Assembly: GCF_030063355.1 (NCBI RefSeq)
Contig: NZ_JASISZ010000046.1
Span: 1 to 64,000 of the forward strand
Length of the DNA stretch: 64,000 nucleotides
Source: Streptomyces sp. PH10-H1
GTDB taxonomy: Bacteria > Actinomycetota > Actinomycetes > Streptomycetales > Streptomycetaceae
Direction of reading: 5' to 3'
Shown here: positions 1 through 7,824 of the stretch, one piece after another
Layout of the letters: the number at the start of each line of letters is the position of its first letter
How positions within the stretch are numbered: the stretch's first letter is position 1
Made by a program: the position numbers and the translations under genes
Notes under the pieces: model-generated
Database searches by the model: none
The model's input: only the letters and a program-made list of their open reading frames with translations
Told to the model about the DNA's origin: nothing

Positions 1-658
1 CCCCGTGCCGGAACGCGGCGGCGTCGCCGTATCCGGCGTCCGCGATGGCCAGCGGCACCTCGATGCCCCACGAGCGGGTCTCATCGAGCATGTCCAGGGC
101 CAGCTGCCACTTCTCCACATGCCCGACCTGCTCGGGGATGCCGCACGATGCGCGGCGGGCGACCTTGACCGCATCGGCTTTCGACGAGGCCGGGTCCCAG
201 GCCTGCGGCAGGAACAACCGCCAGTTGACCGCCGCCGAGGCGTGGTCGGACGCGAGGTGGAGTGAGACGCCGACCTGGCAGTTCGTGACCTTGCCTGCGG
301 TGCCGGTGTACTACCGCGCCACACACGCCGAAGCCGTGCCGTCCTTGAGGAACCCGGTGTCGTCGAAGACCAGGGCCCTGGGCCCGATCGCCGCCTCCAT
401 CCGCCAGGCGAGCTGGGCCCGGATGTGCGCCGGATCCCAGGGACTGGTGGTGATGAAATTCGCCAGTGCCTGACGGTTCCCGTCCTGCCCGAGCCGGGCG
501 GCCATCGGCTCGACCGACTTGCGCTGCCCGTCGGTCAGCAGTCCCCGCAGGTAGACCTGCCCCCACCGACGCTGATCCTTACGCGCAAACGGCTCGAACA
601 CCTCCGCCGCAAACGCCTCCAACTCACCACGCACACCAGCAATCTCGCCCGGAGTCAC
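1..658 (-). pseudogene. IS701-family transposase, interrupted and cut by window edge
   Basis: DDE-type transposase of the IS701 kind, which would catalyse cut-and-paste movement of its own element. The reading frame starts at 658 (MTPGEIAGVRGEL) and carries the family's FDDTGFLKDGT block. It is then stopped by a TAG at 311-313, exactly where relatives have Gln in CVARQYTGT. The same frame continues without interruption to base 1 (YTGTAGKVTNCQVGVSLHLAS, VNWRLFLPQAWDP, ADAGYGDAAAF), so this is one CAG-to-TAG change and not a rearrangement. The C-terminal part, including the last acidic residue, lies outside the window. Seen: the stop and the continuing frame. Inferred: the copy is inactive unless the stop is suppressed. 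An IS5-type element begins about 70 bp upstream of the gene. Confidence 0.8.
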
Positions 659-726
659 ACACCCTCAACGCCACACCAGGCCCGCAGGACACGCACCACC
701 CCAACCAACCTGACCAAGCCCTACTA

Positions 727-744
727 GGGCCTGTTTCGAAAGTG
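727..744 (+). repeat. Left terminal inverted repeat of the IS5-type element
   Basis: GGGCCTGTTTCGAAAGTG is preceded by TA and pairs with the right end at 2081-2098 (16 of 18 bases). The RidA gene starts 22 bp inside it. Confidence 0.7.
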
Positions 745-766
745 CGGGATCTGGGAGCATGGTGCG

Positions 767-1159
767 ATGGATCATGTTCGGCAGATCGTCAGTTCTGGCT
801 CACCACTCGAACCCCAAATAGGGTTTTCCCGGGCAGTCCGCAAAGGGGCGCACGTCGCGGTCGCTGGGACTGCTCCCATCGGGGACGACGGGGCGACCGT
901 GGGGCGAGGCGACGTCTATGCCCAGACTGTCAGGTGTCTGGACATCGCAGACGCCGCGTTGAAGGCAACAGGGGCGTCGCTGGGTGACGTCGTGCGGACC
1001 CGCATCATGCTCACCGACGTGACTCGATGGAAAGAAGCCGCGCGAGCGCACGGAGAGCGGTTCGCGTCGGTCCGTCCAGCCTGCACCTTCGTTGAGGTCT
1101 CACGCTTCATCGATCCCGACTGGCTCGTTGAAGTGGAGCTTGACGCCATTCTCGACTGA
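767..1159 (+). CDS. RidA (YjgF/YER057c/UK114) family protein inside an IS
   Basis: 130-aa protein of the Rid family, small trimeric proteins whose archetype hydrolyses reactive enamine/imine intermediates from PLP enzymes. Family landmarks are an N-terminal sheet (GFSRAVRKGAHVAVAGTAP), the central helix (LKATGASLGDVVRTRIML) and the C-terminal strand (RPACTFVEVSRF to LVEVELDAIL). At the position of the carboxylate-binding Arg of classical RidA (RPAR[ST]) this protein has Cys (RPACT), so it probably belongs to a subgroup without the standard 2-aminoacrylate deaminase activity. It lies wholly between the inverted repeats of the IS5-type element and ends 4 bp from the convergent transposase gene. 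The ATG at 767 has only a weak upstream purine stretch (GGGAG at 753-757). Function in the element is unknown. Confidence 0.75.
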   Translation: MDHVRQIVSSGSPLEPQIGFSRAVRKGAHVAVAGTAPIGDDGATVGRGDVYAQTVRCLDIADAALKATGASLGDVVRTRIMLTDVTRWKEAARAHGERFASVRPACTFVEVSRFIDPDWLVEVELDAILD

Positions 1160-1163
1160 CCTC

Positions 1164-2052
1164 CTAAAGTGCTGGTCGCAGCCACTCGTTGATGGCCGTG
1201 ACCAGCACTTTGGCTTCGTAGCGGACGGCGAGCTTGTCGTACCTGGTGGCCACGGCACGGTGGCGCTTGAGGCGATTGATCCCGCACTCCACCGCGTGGC
1301 GCTCTTTGTAGTCGTCCTTGTCGAACTTCGGGGGCCGTCCGCCGAGGGAGCCGCGCTTCTTCCGGTTGGCGATCTGGTCGCGCTTCTGCGGGATGGTGCA
1401 ACGGATGCCGCGTCGGCGAAGATGGTCGCGGTTGGCGCGGGAGCCGTACGCCTTGTCGGCGCGGACCTTGTTTCGGGCGGGTGCGTGGTCGTCCCGGGCC
1501 GAGCCGGGGAACCCGGATGCGGCCCAGGACGACCTGGAACTGTGGGGAGTCACCGCGCTGTCCGGCCGTGATTACCAGGGACATCGGCTTCTGGGCTTGC
1601 TCGACTGCGAGGTGGATCTTGGTCGTCAGTCCGCCGCGTGAGCGTCCGAGGCCGTGGTCGTCGGGCTCGGTGAACACACCGCCGGGCGGCTCGACCTGCA
1701 GATCCCCTTTTTTACGGGCGCCGGCCGCATGCTGGTGGGCGCGAGCGATCGTGGAGTCCACCGAGATGTCCCAGCTGATCAGCCCCTTCGCATCGGCGCG
1801 CGCCTGAAGCTGCTCGAAGATCCGGTGCCACGTGCCGTCCCGCTGCCAGCGCCGGAAGAGCCCGTACACCGTCTCCCAGGGCCCGTACCGCACAGGAAGG
1901 TCTCGCCACGGGACGCCAGCCCGGGTGCGGAACCGTATCCCGTCGATCAGCTGCCGCTTGCTGTGAACCGGAGGCCGACCAGGCTTGATGCCTATCGGCA
2001 ACAACGGTTCCAGCACTGCCCACTGCGCGTCTGTCAGATTTCCCCGAGCCAC
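1164..2052 (-). CDS. IS5-family transposase in two frames (frameshift near 1470)
   Basis: DDE transposase. The first frame starts at 2052 (MARGNLTDAQWAVLEPLLP) and carries the DUF4096-type N-terminal domain, GVPWRDLP, and the first catalytic Asp in WDISVDSTIARAHQHAAG. The second frame supplies VRADKAYGSRANR and ends RYEAKVLVTAINEWLRPAL at 1164. The frames differ by one base and join around 1465-1480, at the minus-strand sequence CGCCCGAAACAAGGTCCGC. Some IS427-group elements are known to make the full protein by programmed frameshifting. No textbook slippery heptamer is visible here, so a plain indel is equally possible. The gene converges on the RidA gene within the same element. Confidence 0.7.
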
Positions 2053-2097
2053 GGGCCAAGATCATCCCAGGTCCTTGATCCACTTCTGAAACAGGCC

Positions 2098-3000
2098 CTA
2101 GGTGTACTGACCCGTGAGGTTGGGGACGCGGCTGGCGGGTGGTTGGCCCTTGAGCGCGGTGTGTCCGCGGTGGTGATTGTAGGTGTGGAGCCAGGCGGGG
2201 TAGGCGTCGCGTCGTTCAGTCTCGTTGCGGTAGGGCTGTGCGTAGGCCCATTCGTCGAGGAGGGTGCGGTTGAAGCGTTCGACTTTCCCGTTGGTCTGGG
2301 GCCGGTAGGGCCGGGTCCGCTTGTGTGAAATCCCTTGCCCTGCAAGGTAGTTGCGCCAGAGGTGGGATTTGTAGCAGGCGCCGTTGTCGGTCAGGACGCG
2401 TTCGACGGTGATACCGGCCTGGGCGATGAACACGTGGGCCCGCTGCCAGAATCCGACGGCGGTTTCCTTCTTCTCGTCGGTGAGGATCTCGCTGTAGGCG
2501 AGGCGGGAGTGGTCGTCGACGGCGTTGTGGAGGTAGCTGTATCCGGCTCCGGAGCGGTTCTTGCGGCCGGCCTGGCGTCCGAGGGTCTTGTGACCTCCGC
2601 CGTCGGGGATGTTGCGGAGCTTCTTGATGTCGACGTGCACCAGCTCGCCGGGCTTCTCGCGTTCGTAGCGGCGTATGACGCGGCCGGTGGCACGGTCCAG
2701 ATGGGCCAGGCGGGCGAGGCGGTAGCGGGTCAGGACCCGGTGGACGGTCGCGGGGTTCAGCCCCAGGAGGTAGGCGATACGGGCCGGTCCCCACCGGCGG
2801 AGCACGCGGACCTTGATGATCCTTCGTTCGGTGCGGGTCGGGGTCCGGCGTGGGCTGTGGTGCGGGCGCGAGGACCGGTCGCTCATGCCGGCCTCGCCGA
2901 GCTCGCGGTACCGGGCAGCCCAGCGCCGAGCCGTCGTGGGTGCCGCCGTCCGCGAGGCCCTCGGCCTCACAACCGGCCCTCCCCGGTCCGCTGACGTCAC
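2098..3000 (-). pseudogene. IS481-family transposase, 5'-degraded
   Basis: DDE transposase with the rve integrase core. Features are DRSSRPHHSPRRTPTRTERR, the HTH region GPARIAYLLGLNPATVHRVL, the first Asp in VHVDIKKL, LHNAVDDHSRLAY, VLTDNGACYKS with the second Asp, and RPYRPQTNGKVERFNRTL with the catalytic Glu. The first 30-35 residues of the usual protein are not recognisable: homology begins at PTTARRWAARYREL near 2935. The frame is open further upstream, and GTG at 3000 is only a convenient start. At the 3' end, the stop codon TAG (2100-2098) is created by the junction with the IS5-type element, after NLTGQYT. Probably inactive. Confidence 0.7.
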
Positions 3001-3038
3001 GCAGTGACAGCGGGCGGCGACGTTGTGGTTACGCCGAC

Positions 3039-3074
3039 CGTGCCGTGGCGAGCGCCCGTGCCGTGGCGAGCGCC
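3039..3074. repeat. Exact 18-bp tandem duplication
   Basis: CGTGCCGTGGCGAGCGCC occurs twice back to back (3039-3056 and 3057-3074), between the decayed 5' end of the IS481 transposase and the kinase gene. It looks like a recent slippage product. No coding role is seen. Confidence 0.8.
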
Positions 3075-3235
3075 GGGGATGGGCTGTGTGAGGCGGGGTA
3101 GGTGGCCACTGCAGCTCTGAGCGGAGGATCGATGGCGGTTTGACCGCTGCCGGTAGCCTGCAACGGGTGCCCAACCCATGGTGTGGATCTCCGTGTCTGC
3201 GGCGATGGCTGGGCAGCAGTCCTACGGAGGCCCAA

Positions 3236-4930
3236 ATGACCGGCGAGGCAGCACAGCAGCGACCCAACCTCGGGCTGGACGAGCTGCAGGCACGTCTCGA
3301 TCTGGCCAGAGAGGCCCAGGAACGGGTGCACAGCCTCCTGGAGGCGGTGCTCGCCGTGGGCCGGGAGCTGGAGCTCGAGCAGGCACTGCGGCAGATCGTC
3401 GATGCCGCTGTGGTGCTGGTGGACGCCCGTTACGGAGCGCTGGGGGTGATCGGCGACGGCCGGCGGCTGTCGCAGTTCATCACCGTGGGCCTGGACGAGG
3501 CCCAGATCGCGGCGATCGGCCCGTTGCCGCAGGGGCACGGTCTGCTGGGCGAGCTGATCAACCATCCCGTCCCCTTGCGCACGCCGAAGCTCTCCGAGCA
3601 CCCCGCTTCGTACGGTTTTCCGGAGCACCACCCCCCGATGCACTCCTTCCTCGGGGTCCCCATCCGGGTGCGCGGCGAGGTGTTCGGCAACCTCTACCTC
3701 ACGGAGAAACACGGCGGCGGCGAGTTCAACGGCGACGACGAGTCCGTACTGTCGACCCTCGCGGTGGCGGCCGGGGTCGCCATCGACAACGCGGAGCTGT
3801 ACCGCGCGGCACGGCAGCGGGAGCGCTGGCTGGCCGCGAACGCGGAGGTGACTCGCTCCCTGCTCTCGGGCAGTCCGCAGGGCGAGGTGCTGCATCTGGT
3901 GGTCGACCATGCCCGGGAGATCGCCGAGGCGGATCTGGCCGTGATCGCGCTGCCGGTCGGCGAGTCCGGTGAACTGAGGGTGGAGCTCGCCGTCGGCGAG
4001 GGCGCCAAGGTGCACCAGGGCCTGCTGCTGCCCGGTGACGGCTCCTTCGTGGGCGCCGCACTGCGATCCGGACAGCCCATCATCAGCCCGGATGTCCAGG
4101 AGGACCCGAGGATCACAAAGGGTTCTCCGCGCTGGGAGGGCCTGGGCCCGGCGGTCGCGGTGCGGATGGGCACCGACGAGGGAGGAGTGCGCGGGGTGCT
4201 GATGCTGGCCCGCACGATGGGTGCCGCCGAGTTCACCGGACAGGAGTCCACGCCGCTGCTGGGCTTCGCCGGCCAGGCGGCGCTGGCGCTGGAACTGGCC
4301 GAGCGGCGCCGGGACGCGGAACAGATCGCCTTGCTCCAGGACCGCGACCGTATCGCCCGCGATCTGCACGATCTCGCGATCCAGCGGCTGTTCGCCACCG
4401 GAATGACCTTGCAGAGCGCGGAACGTTTCATCGAGCACCCGGAGGCGACCGAACGGGTGCAGCGGGCGGTGGACGACCTTGATGCGACCGTGAAGATCAT
4501 CCGGTCGACGATCTTCGGACTGCGCGCACGCGGGCCTGGCAGGCACGGGCTGCGAGCCGGCATCGTCGAGGCCGTTGAGCGCGCGGTCCCCGCTCTCGGT
4601 TTCACCCCAGGTCTCCGGATGGAGGGCCTGCTGGACACCGAGGTTCCGTCCGAGATCGCCGGAAACCTCCTCGCCGTGCTCGCTGAGGCGCTGAGCAATA
4701 CCGCCCGCCATGCACGGGCCCACAACGGCGAAGTGACCATCTCGGCGTCCCGCACCGATCTCACCCTCAGCGTCGTGGACGACGGCGTCGGCATCGCGGA
4801 CGGGGTTTCCCGCAGCGGCCTGGCCAACCTGGCCGAACGGGCGCAGCGGTGCGGCGGGATCTTCACTGTCGAACGTGGTGCCGCAGGCGGTACCCGCCTG
4901 CTCTGGCGCGTTCCCCTGAAACGGAACTGA
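3236..4930 (+). CDS. GAF-GAF sensor histidine kinase, DevS/OsdK-like
   Basis: 564-aa cytoplasmic histidine kinase of the NarL/DevS type. Order of parts: a short N-terminal coiled segment, GAF 1 (about 35-190), GAF 2 (about 205-350), HisKA_3 dimerisation helix with phospho-acceptor His378 in DRIARDLHD, and an HATPase domain with N-box Asn488 (EALSNTARHA) and the glycine motif VVDDGVGIADG. No membrane segment is present. In Mycobacterium DevS/DosT the first GAF binds haem and senses O2, NO or CO. Whether haem is bound here cannot be read from sequence. I chose the ATG at 3236 because GGAGG lies at 3226-3230. A longer frame from 3140 has no such site. The gene converges on its probable partner regulator (30-bp gap). 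It corresponds in type and setting to OsdK of S. coelicolor. Confidence 0.85.
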   Translation: MTGEAAQQRPNLGLDELQARLDLAREAQERVHSLLEAVLAVGRELELEQALRQIVDAAVVLVDARYGALGVIGDGRRLSQFITVGLDEAQIAAIGPLPQGHGLLGELINHPVPLRTPKLSEHPASYGFPEHHPPMHSFLGVPIRVRGEVFGNLYLTEKHGGGEFNGDDESVLSTLAVAAGVAIDNAELYRAARQRERWLAANAEVTRSLLSGSPQGEVLHLVVDHAREIAEADLAVIALPVGESGELRVELAVGEGAKVHQGLLLPGDGSFVGAALRSGQPIISPDVQEDPRITKGSPRWEGLGPAVAVRMGTDEGGVRGVLMLARTMGAAEFTGQESTPLLGFAGQAALALELAERRRDAEQIALLQDRDRIARDLHDLAIQRLFATGMTLQSAERFIEHPEATERVQRAVDDLDATVKIIRSTIFGLRARGPGRHGLRAGIVEAVERAVPALGFTPGLRMEGLLDTEVPSEIAGNLLAVLAEALSNTARHARAHNGEVTISASRTDLTLSVVDDGVGIADGVSRSGLANLAERAQRCGGIFTVERGAAGGTRLLWRVPLKRN

Positions 4931-4960
4931 TGGTCCGCCGGTACGGGTGACCCCGGTTCC

Positions 4961-5674
4961 TCACCGCCGCCTGTCGGCCGCCGGTGCTCCGTCACTCGTG
5001 GCGACGCGGTTGGCGTGGCCGGACAGCATGGCGGCCTGAATGCGTCGTTCGACCCCGAGTTTGGCCAGGATCCGGGAGATGTGATTCTTCACGGTCTTCT
5101 CGGCAAGGAAGATCTTCTGACCGATCTGACGGTTGGTCAGCCCCTCGCCGATCAGTGCCAGGATGGCCAGTTCCCGCTCGGTGAGCGAGGCGAGGACCGG
5201 ATCGGGCCGCGCCTGGGGCTCCTGCTGACGGCGCAGGCTGTCCATCAGCCGTCCGGTGGTCGCCGGGTCGAGCATCGACTGGCCCGAGGCGACCGTGCGC
5301 ACCGCAGCGACGAGGTCGGAACCCTTGATCTGTTTCAGGACATAGCCGGCGGCCCCGGCCATGATCGAGTCGAGCAGGGCGTCGTCATCGTCGAAGGAGG
5401 TCAGGATCAGGCAGGCGAGCTCCGGCATCGCCGAGCGCAGCTCCCGGCAGACCGTCACCCCGTCACCGTCCGGCAGTCGCATGTCGAGCACCGCGACGTG
5501 CGGGCGCAGCGCCGGGATCCGGACCAGCGCCTCGGCGCAGGTCGAGGCCTCGCCCACCACCGTGATGCCGTCCTCGGCCTCCAGCAGGTCGCGCACGCCG
5601 CGTCGGACCACCTCGTGATCGTCCAGCAGGAATACCTGGACCGGTGCTTCCACCGATGGGAGAGCCGCGTTCAT
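4961..5674 (-). CDS. NarL/LuxR-family response regulator, DevR/OsdR-like
   Basis: 237-aa two-component regulator. The receiver domain has the acidic pair LDD (18-19), phospho-acceptor Asp64 in VAVLDMRLPDG, and the conserved Lys in GYVLKQI. The C-terminal LuxR-type helix-turn-helix reads LTERELAILALIGEGLTNRQIG followed by LAEKTVKNHISRIL, the same layout as DosR/DevR of mycobacteria and OsdR of Streptomyces. It is convergent with the GAF kinase. Its 5' side faces the end of the arginine deiminase operon, and a near-perfect dyad (5762-5777) sits about 90 bp upstream of the start. The neighbourhood (arginine deiminase, phosphoketolase, universal stress proteins) fits a hypoxia/dormancy regulator. 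The direct regulon is inferred. Confidence 0.87.
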   Translation of the reverse strand: MNAALPSVEAPVQVFLLDDHEVVRRGVRDLLEAEDGITVVGEASTCAEALVRIPALRPHVAVLDMRLPDGDGVTVCRELRSAMPELACLILTSFDDDDALLDSIMAGAAGYVLKQIKGSDLVAAVRTVASGQSMLDPATTGRLMDSLRRQQEPQARPDPVLASLTERELAILALIGEGLTNRQIGQKIFLAEKTVKNHISRILAKLGVERRIQAAMLSGHANRVATSDGAPAADRRR

Positions 5675-5761
5675 TGGATTCCTCGCAGGATCGGACGGTC
5701 ATGGACGGGCACGACAAATGGTCCACTAGCCGCAGCATGACTCGGACCCCACCCGTTGCAC

Positions 5762-5777
5762 AGGGCCGACCGGCCCT
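5762..5777. promoter_or_regulatory. Candidate DevR/OsdR-type box upstream of the regulator gene
   Basis: AGGGCCGACCGGCCCT: 7-bp arms (AGGGCCG/CGGCCCT) around AC, about 90 bp upstream of the response-regulator start. The same GGGnCCGnnCGGnCCC pattern recurs before several other genes in this window, which suggests autoregulation. Confidence 0.45.
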
Positions 5778-5778
5778 T

Positions 5779-6762
5779 TTACAGCGTCGCGATGCCGGAT
5801 CGTCGGGCGTCCGCGGCCGGAGCGTCCACGGATGAGGTGTCACCCTGTCGCGTGCGCCCGGCCGTGATCGTGGTTCCCGCGGTGCCGTTCAGGACCGCGG
5901 TCGCCTCGGACAGCGATCCGATGGCGGCCGACCGGCCGGTGGCCGATACGAAATGGCGGCAGGCCGCGATCTTGGGACCCATGGAGCCGGCGGGGAAGTG
6001 CAGGCCCGCCGGCTCGTCGAGGTCCAGGTGGTCCAGCGGAGCGGCCTGGGGGGTGCCGAAGTGCTCCATCACCGCCGGGACGTCGGTAAGCACCAGCAGC
6101 CGGTCCGCGTGCACGGCGATCGCGAGGAGGGCCGAGGTGGCGTCCTTGTCGACGACGGCCTCCGCTCCCTGTAGCCCTCCCGCTCCGTCATCGATGACCG
6201 GTGCTCCGCCGCCGCCACCGCAGATGACCACCGTCCCGGCGTCCAGCAGCCGCGTGATCGAGGCCTGTTCGACGATCCGCTGCGGGTCGGGCGAGGGGAC
6301 GACCCGTCGCCACCGGTCCCCGTCGGCGGCGACGGCCCAGCCGTTCCGGTCGGCCAGCACCAATGCGCGCCGATGGTCGTAGACGGGTCCGATGAACTTC
6401 GTCGGTGCGGCGAAGGCCGGGTCGGACGGATCGACCAGCGTCTGGGTGATGAGGCTGAGGACCGGCTTGGTCACCCCGGCGTTGCGCAGGCATTGGGCCA
6501 GCCAGTAGCCGATCATTCCCTGGGTCTGGGCGACGAGAACGTCCAGCGGGTAGGGGCGGGTCAGCGCGGGGTCGGATTCGCTCTCGCGGGAGAGCATGCC
6601 GACCTGCGGACCGTTCCCGTGACAGATGATCAGCTCGTGATGCTCGGCCAGCGGGGCGAGAGCCTGGGCGGCGGCGCGGACATGGTCGAGTTGGATGCCG
6701 GCGTCGGGCCTCTCGCCGCGTCGCAGGAGAGCGTTGCCGCCGAGGGCGGCCACGATGCGCAT
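5779..6762 (-). CDS. arcC: Carbamate kinase
   Basis: 327-aa carbamate kinase, last enzyme of the arginine deiminase pathway: carbamoyl phosphate plus ADP gives ATP, CO2 and ammonia. Signatures are the N-terminal MRIVAALGGNAL, ICHGNGPQVG, QTQGMIGYWL, ICGGGGGAPV, the VDKDATSALLA block and LVLTDVPAV. Length is in the usual 310-330 range. The ATG at 6762 lies 1 bp after the stop of the ornithine carbamoyltransferase gene, so translation is probably coupled. Last gene of the operon transporter-arcA-arcB-arcC. It provides the ATP yield of the pathway, useful when respiration stops. Confidence 0.92.
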   Translation of the reverse strand: MRIVAALGGNALLRRGERPDAGIQLDHVRAAAQALAPLAEHHELIICHGNGPQVGMLSRESESDPALTRPYPLDVLVAQTQGMIGYWLAQCLRNAGVTKPVLSLITQTLVDPSDPAFAAPTKFIGPVYDHRRALVLADRNGWAVAADGDRWRRVVPSPDPQRIVEQASITRLLDAGTVVICGGGGGAPVIDDGAGGLQGAEAVVDKDATSALLAIAVHADRLLVLTDVPAVMEHFGTPQAAPLDHLDLDEPAGLHFPAGSMGPKIAACRHFVSATGRSAAIGSLSEATAVLNGTAGTTITAGRTRQGDTSSVDAPAADARRSGIATL

Positions 6763-6763
6763 C

Positions 6764-7780
6764 TCAGCGGCCGAGCGCGGCGACGAGGACGGCCTTGATG
6801 GTGTGCAGCCGGTTCTCCGCCTGGTCGAAGACGATCGAGCGCGGTGATTCGAAGACGTCGTCGGTGACCTCCGCACCGTCCAGGCCGTGCTGGTCGAACA
6901 GCCGCTTGCCGAGCTGGGTGCTGCGGTCGTGAACGGAGGGCAGGCAGTGCAGGAACTTGGTACCGGGCTTACCGGAAGCCTGCATGACCTTCTCGGTGAC
7001 CCGGTACGGCAGCAGCAGCGGGATGCGGGCGTTCCACTGCTCATCCGATTCGCCCATGCTGACCCAGACGTCGGTGTAGACGAAGTCGGCGCCGGCCACC
7101 GCCTGTTCGACGTCGTCGGTCACCAGCACCCGGGCGCCACTGGCCTCGGCGAGGCGTTCGGCGGTGGCGATGACGTCAGCGGGGGGCCACAGGTCGCGGG
7201 GCGCGGCTATGCGGACGTCCATGCCCAGCAGCGCGCCGGTGACCAGCAGCGAACGGGCGACGTTGTTGCGTCCGTCGCCGAGGAAGCAGTAGGCGATCTG
7301 CTCCAGCGGGCCCGGGTGGTGCTCGGTCATGGTGAGAATGTCGGCGAGCATCTGGGTGGGGTGCCAGGAGTCGGTGAGTCCGTTCCACACCGGTACTCCG
7401 GCGTGGTCGGCGAGCTGCTCGACGGTGTCCTGGGCGAATCCGCGGAACTCGATGCCGTCGAACATGCGGCCCAGCACGCGGGCGGTGTCGCGGATCGACT
7501 CCTCGCGTCCGATGTGGGAGCCCTCCGGGCCCAGGTAGGTGACATGGGCGCCCTGGTCGTAGGCAGCCGTCTCGAATGCGCAGCGGGTGCGGGTGGAGCT
7601 CTTCTCGAAGACCAGCGCGATGTTCCGACCGGTCAGCGCGGGCCGCTCGGCACCTTCAGCCTTCGCGGTCTTGAGCCTCCTGGCCTCGTCGACCAGCGCC
7701 AGGAACCTGGTTTTGTCCAGGTCGAGTTCCTTGAGCAGGGATCCGGGGCGGCGGTGGGGTGCGGTCTGCGTGACAGTCAT
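6764..7780 (-). CDS. arcB: Ornithine carbamoyltransferase, catabolic
   Basis: 338-aa ornithine carbamoyltransferase. It shows the carbamoyl-phosphate motif SSTRTR (61-66), the HPTQMLAD motif, the ornithine-binding VSMGE loop and FLHCLPS with the catalytic Cys. In this operon it runs in the catabolic direction: citrulline plus phosphate gives ornithine and carbamoyl phosphate. Start ATG at 7780 (MTVTQTAPHRR). Upstream GGACCACC is a modest ribosome site. Located between arcA (44-bp gap) and arcC (1-bp gap). By sequence alone it could also be an anabolic argF, but the operon makes the catabolic role the better reading. Confidence 0.92.
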   Translation of the reverse strand: MTVTQTAPHRRPGSLLKELDLDKTRFLALVDEARRLKTAKAEGAERPALTGRNIALVFEKSSTRTRCAFETAAYDQGAHVTYLGPEGSHIGREESIRDTARVLGRMFDGIEFRGFAQDTVEQLADHAGVPVWNGLTDSWHPTQMLADILTMTEHHPGPLEQIAYCFLGDGRNNVARSLLVTGALLGMDVRIAAPRDLWPPADVIATAERLAEASGARVLVTDDVEQAVAGADFVYTDVWVSMGESDEQWNARIPLLLPYRVTEKVMQASGKPGTKFLHCLPSVHDRSTQLGKRLFDQHGLDGAEVTDDVFESPRSIVFDQAENRLHTIKAVLVAALGR

Positions 7781-7824
7781 GAAGGTGGTCCTTACGTCGG
7801 GGGTGCGCGGTGCGGTGCAGGGGT

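Larger units (their letters stand above)
727..2098. mobile_element. IS5-family (IS427-like) element carrying a RidA-type passenger gene
   Basis: The ends are near-perfect inverted repeats. GGGCCTGTTTCGAAAGTG starts at 727, and the reverse complement of 2081-2098 reads GGGCCTGTTTCAGAAGTG, so 16 of 18 bases match. Both ends are flanked by TA (725-726 and 2099-2100), the target duplication typical of the IS427 group. Inside are a minus-strand transposase (2052 to 1164) and a plus-strand RidA-family gene (767-1159), convergent and 4 bp apart. The usual elements of this group are about 850-900 bp. This one is 1372 bp because of the extra gene. The right end is inserted at the very 3' end of an IS481 transposase gene. 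Confidence 0.7.

Noticed and set aside
3140..3235. Longer N-terminus for the GAF kinase
   Set aside because: No ribosome site and atypical sequence. GGAGG at 3226-3230 supports ATG 3236.
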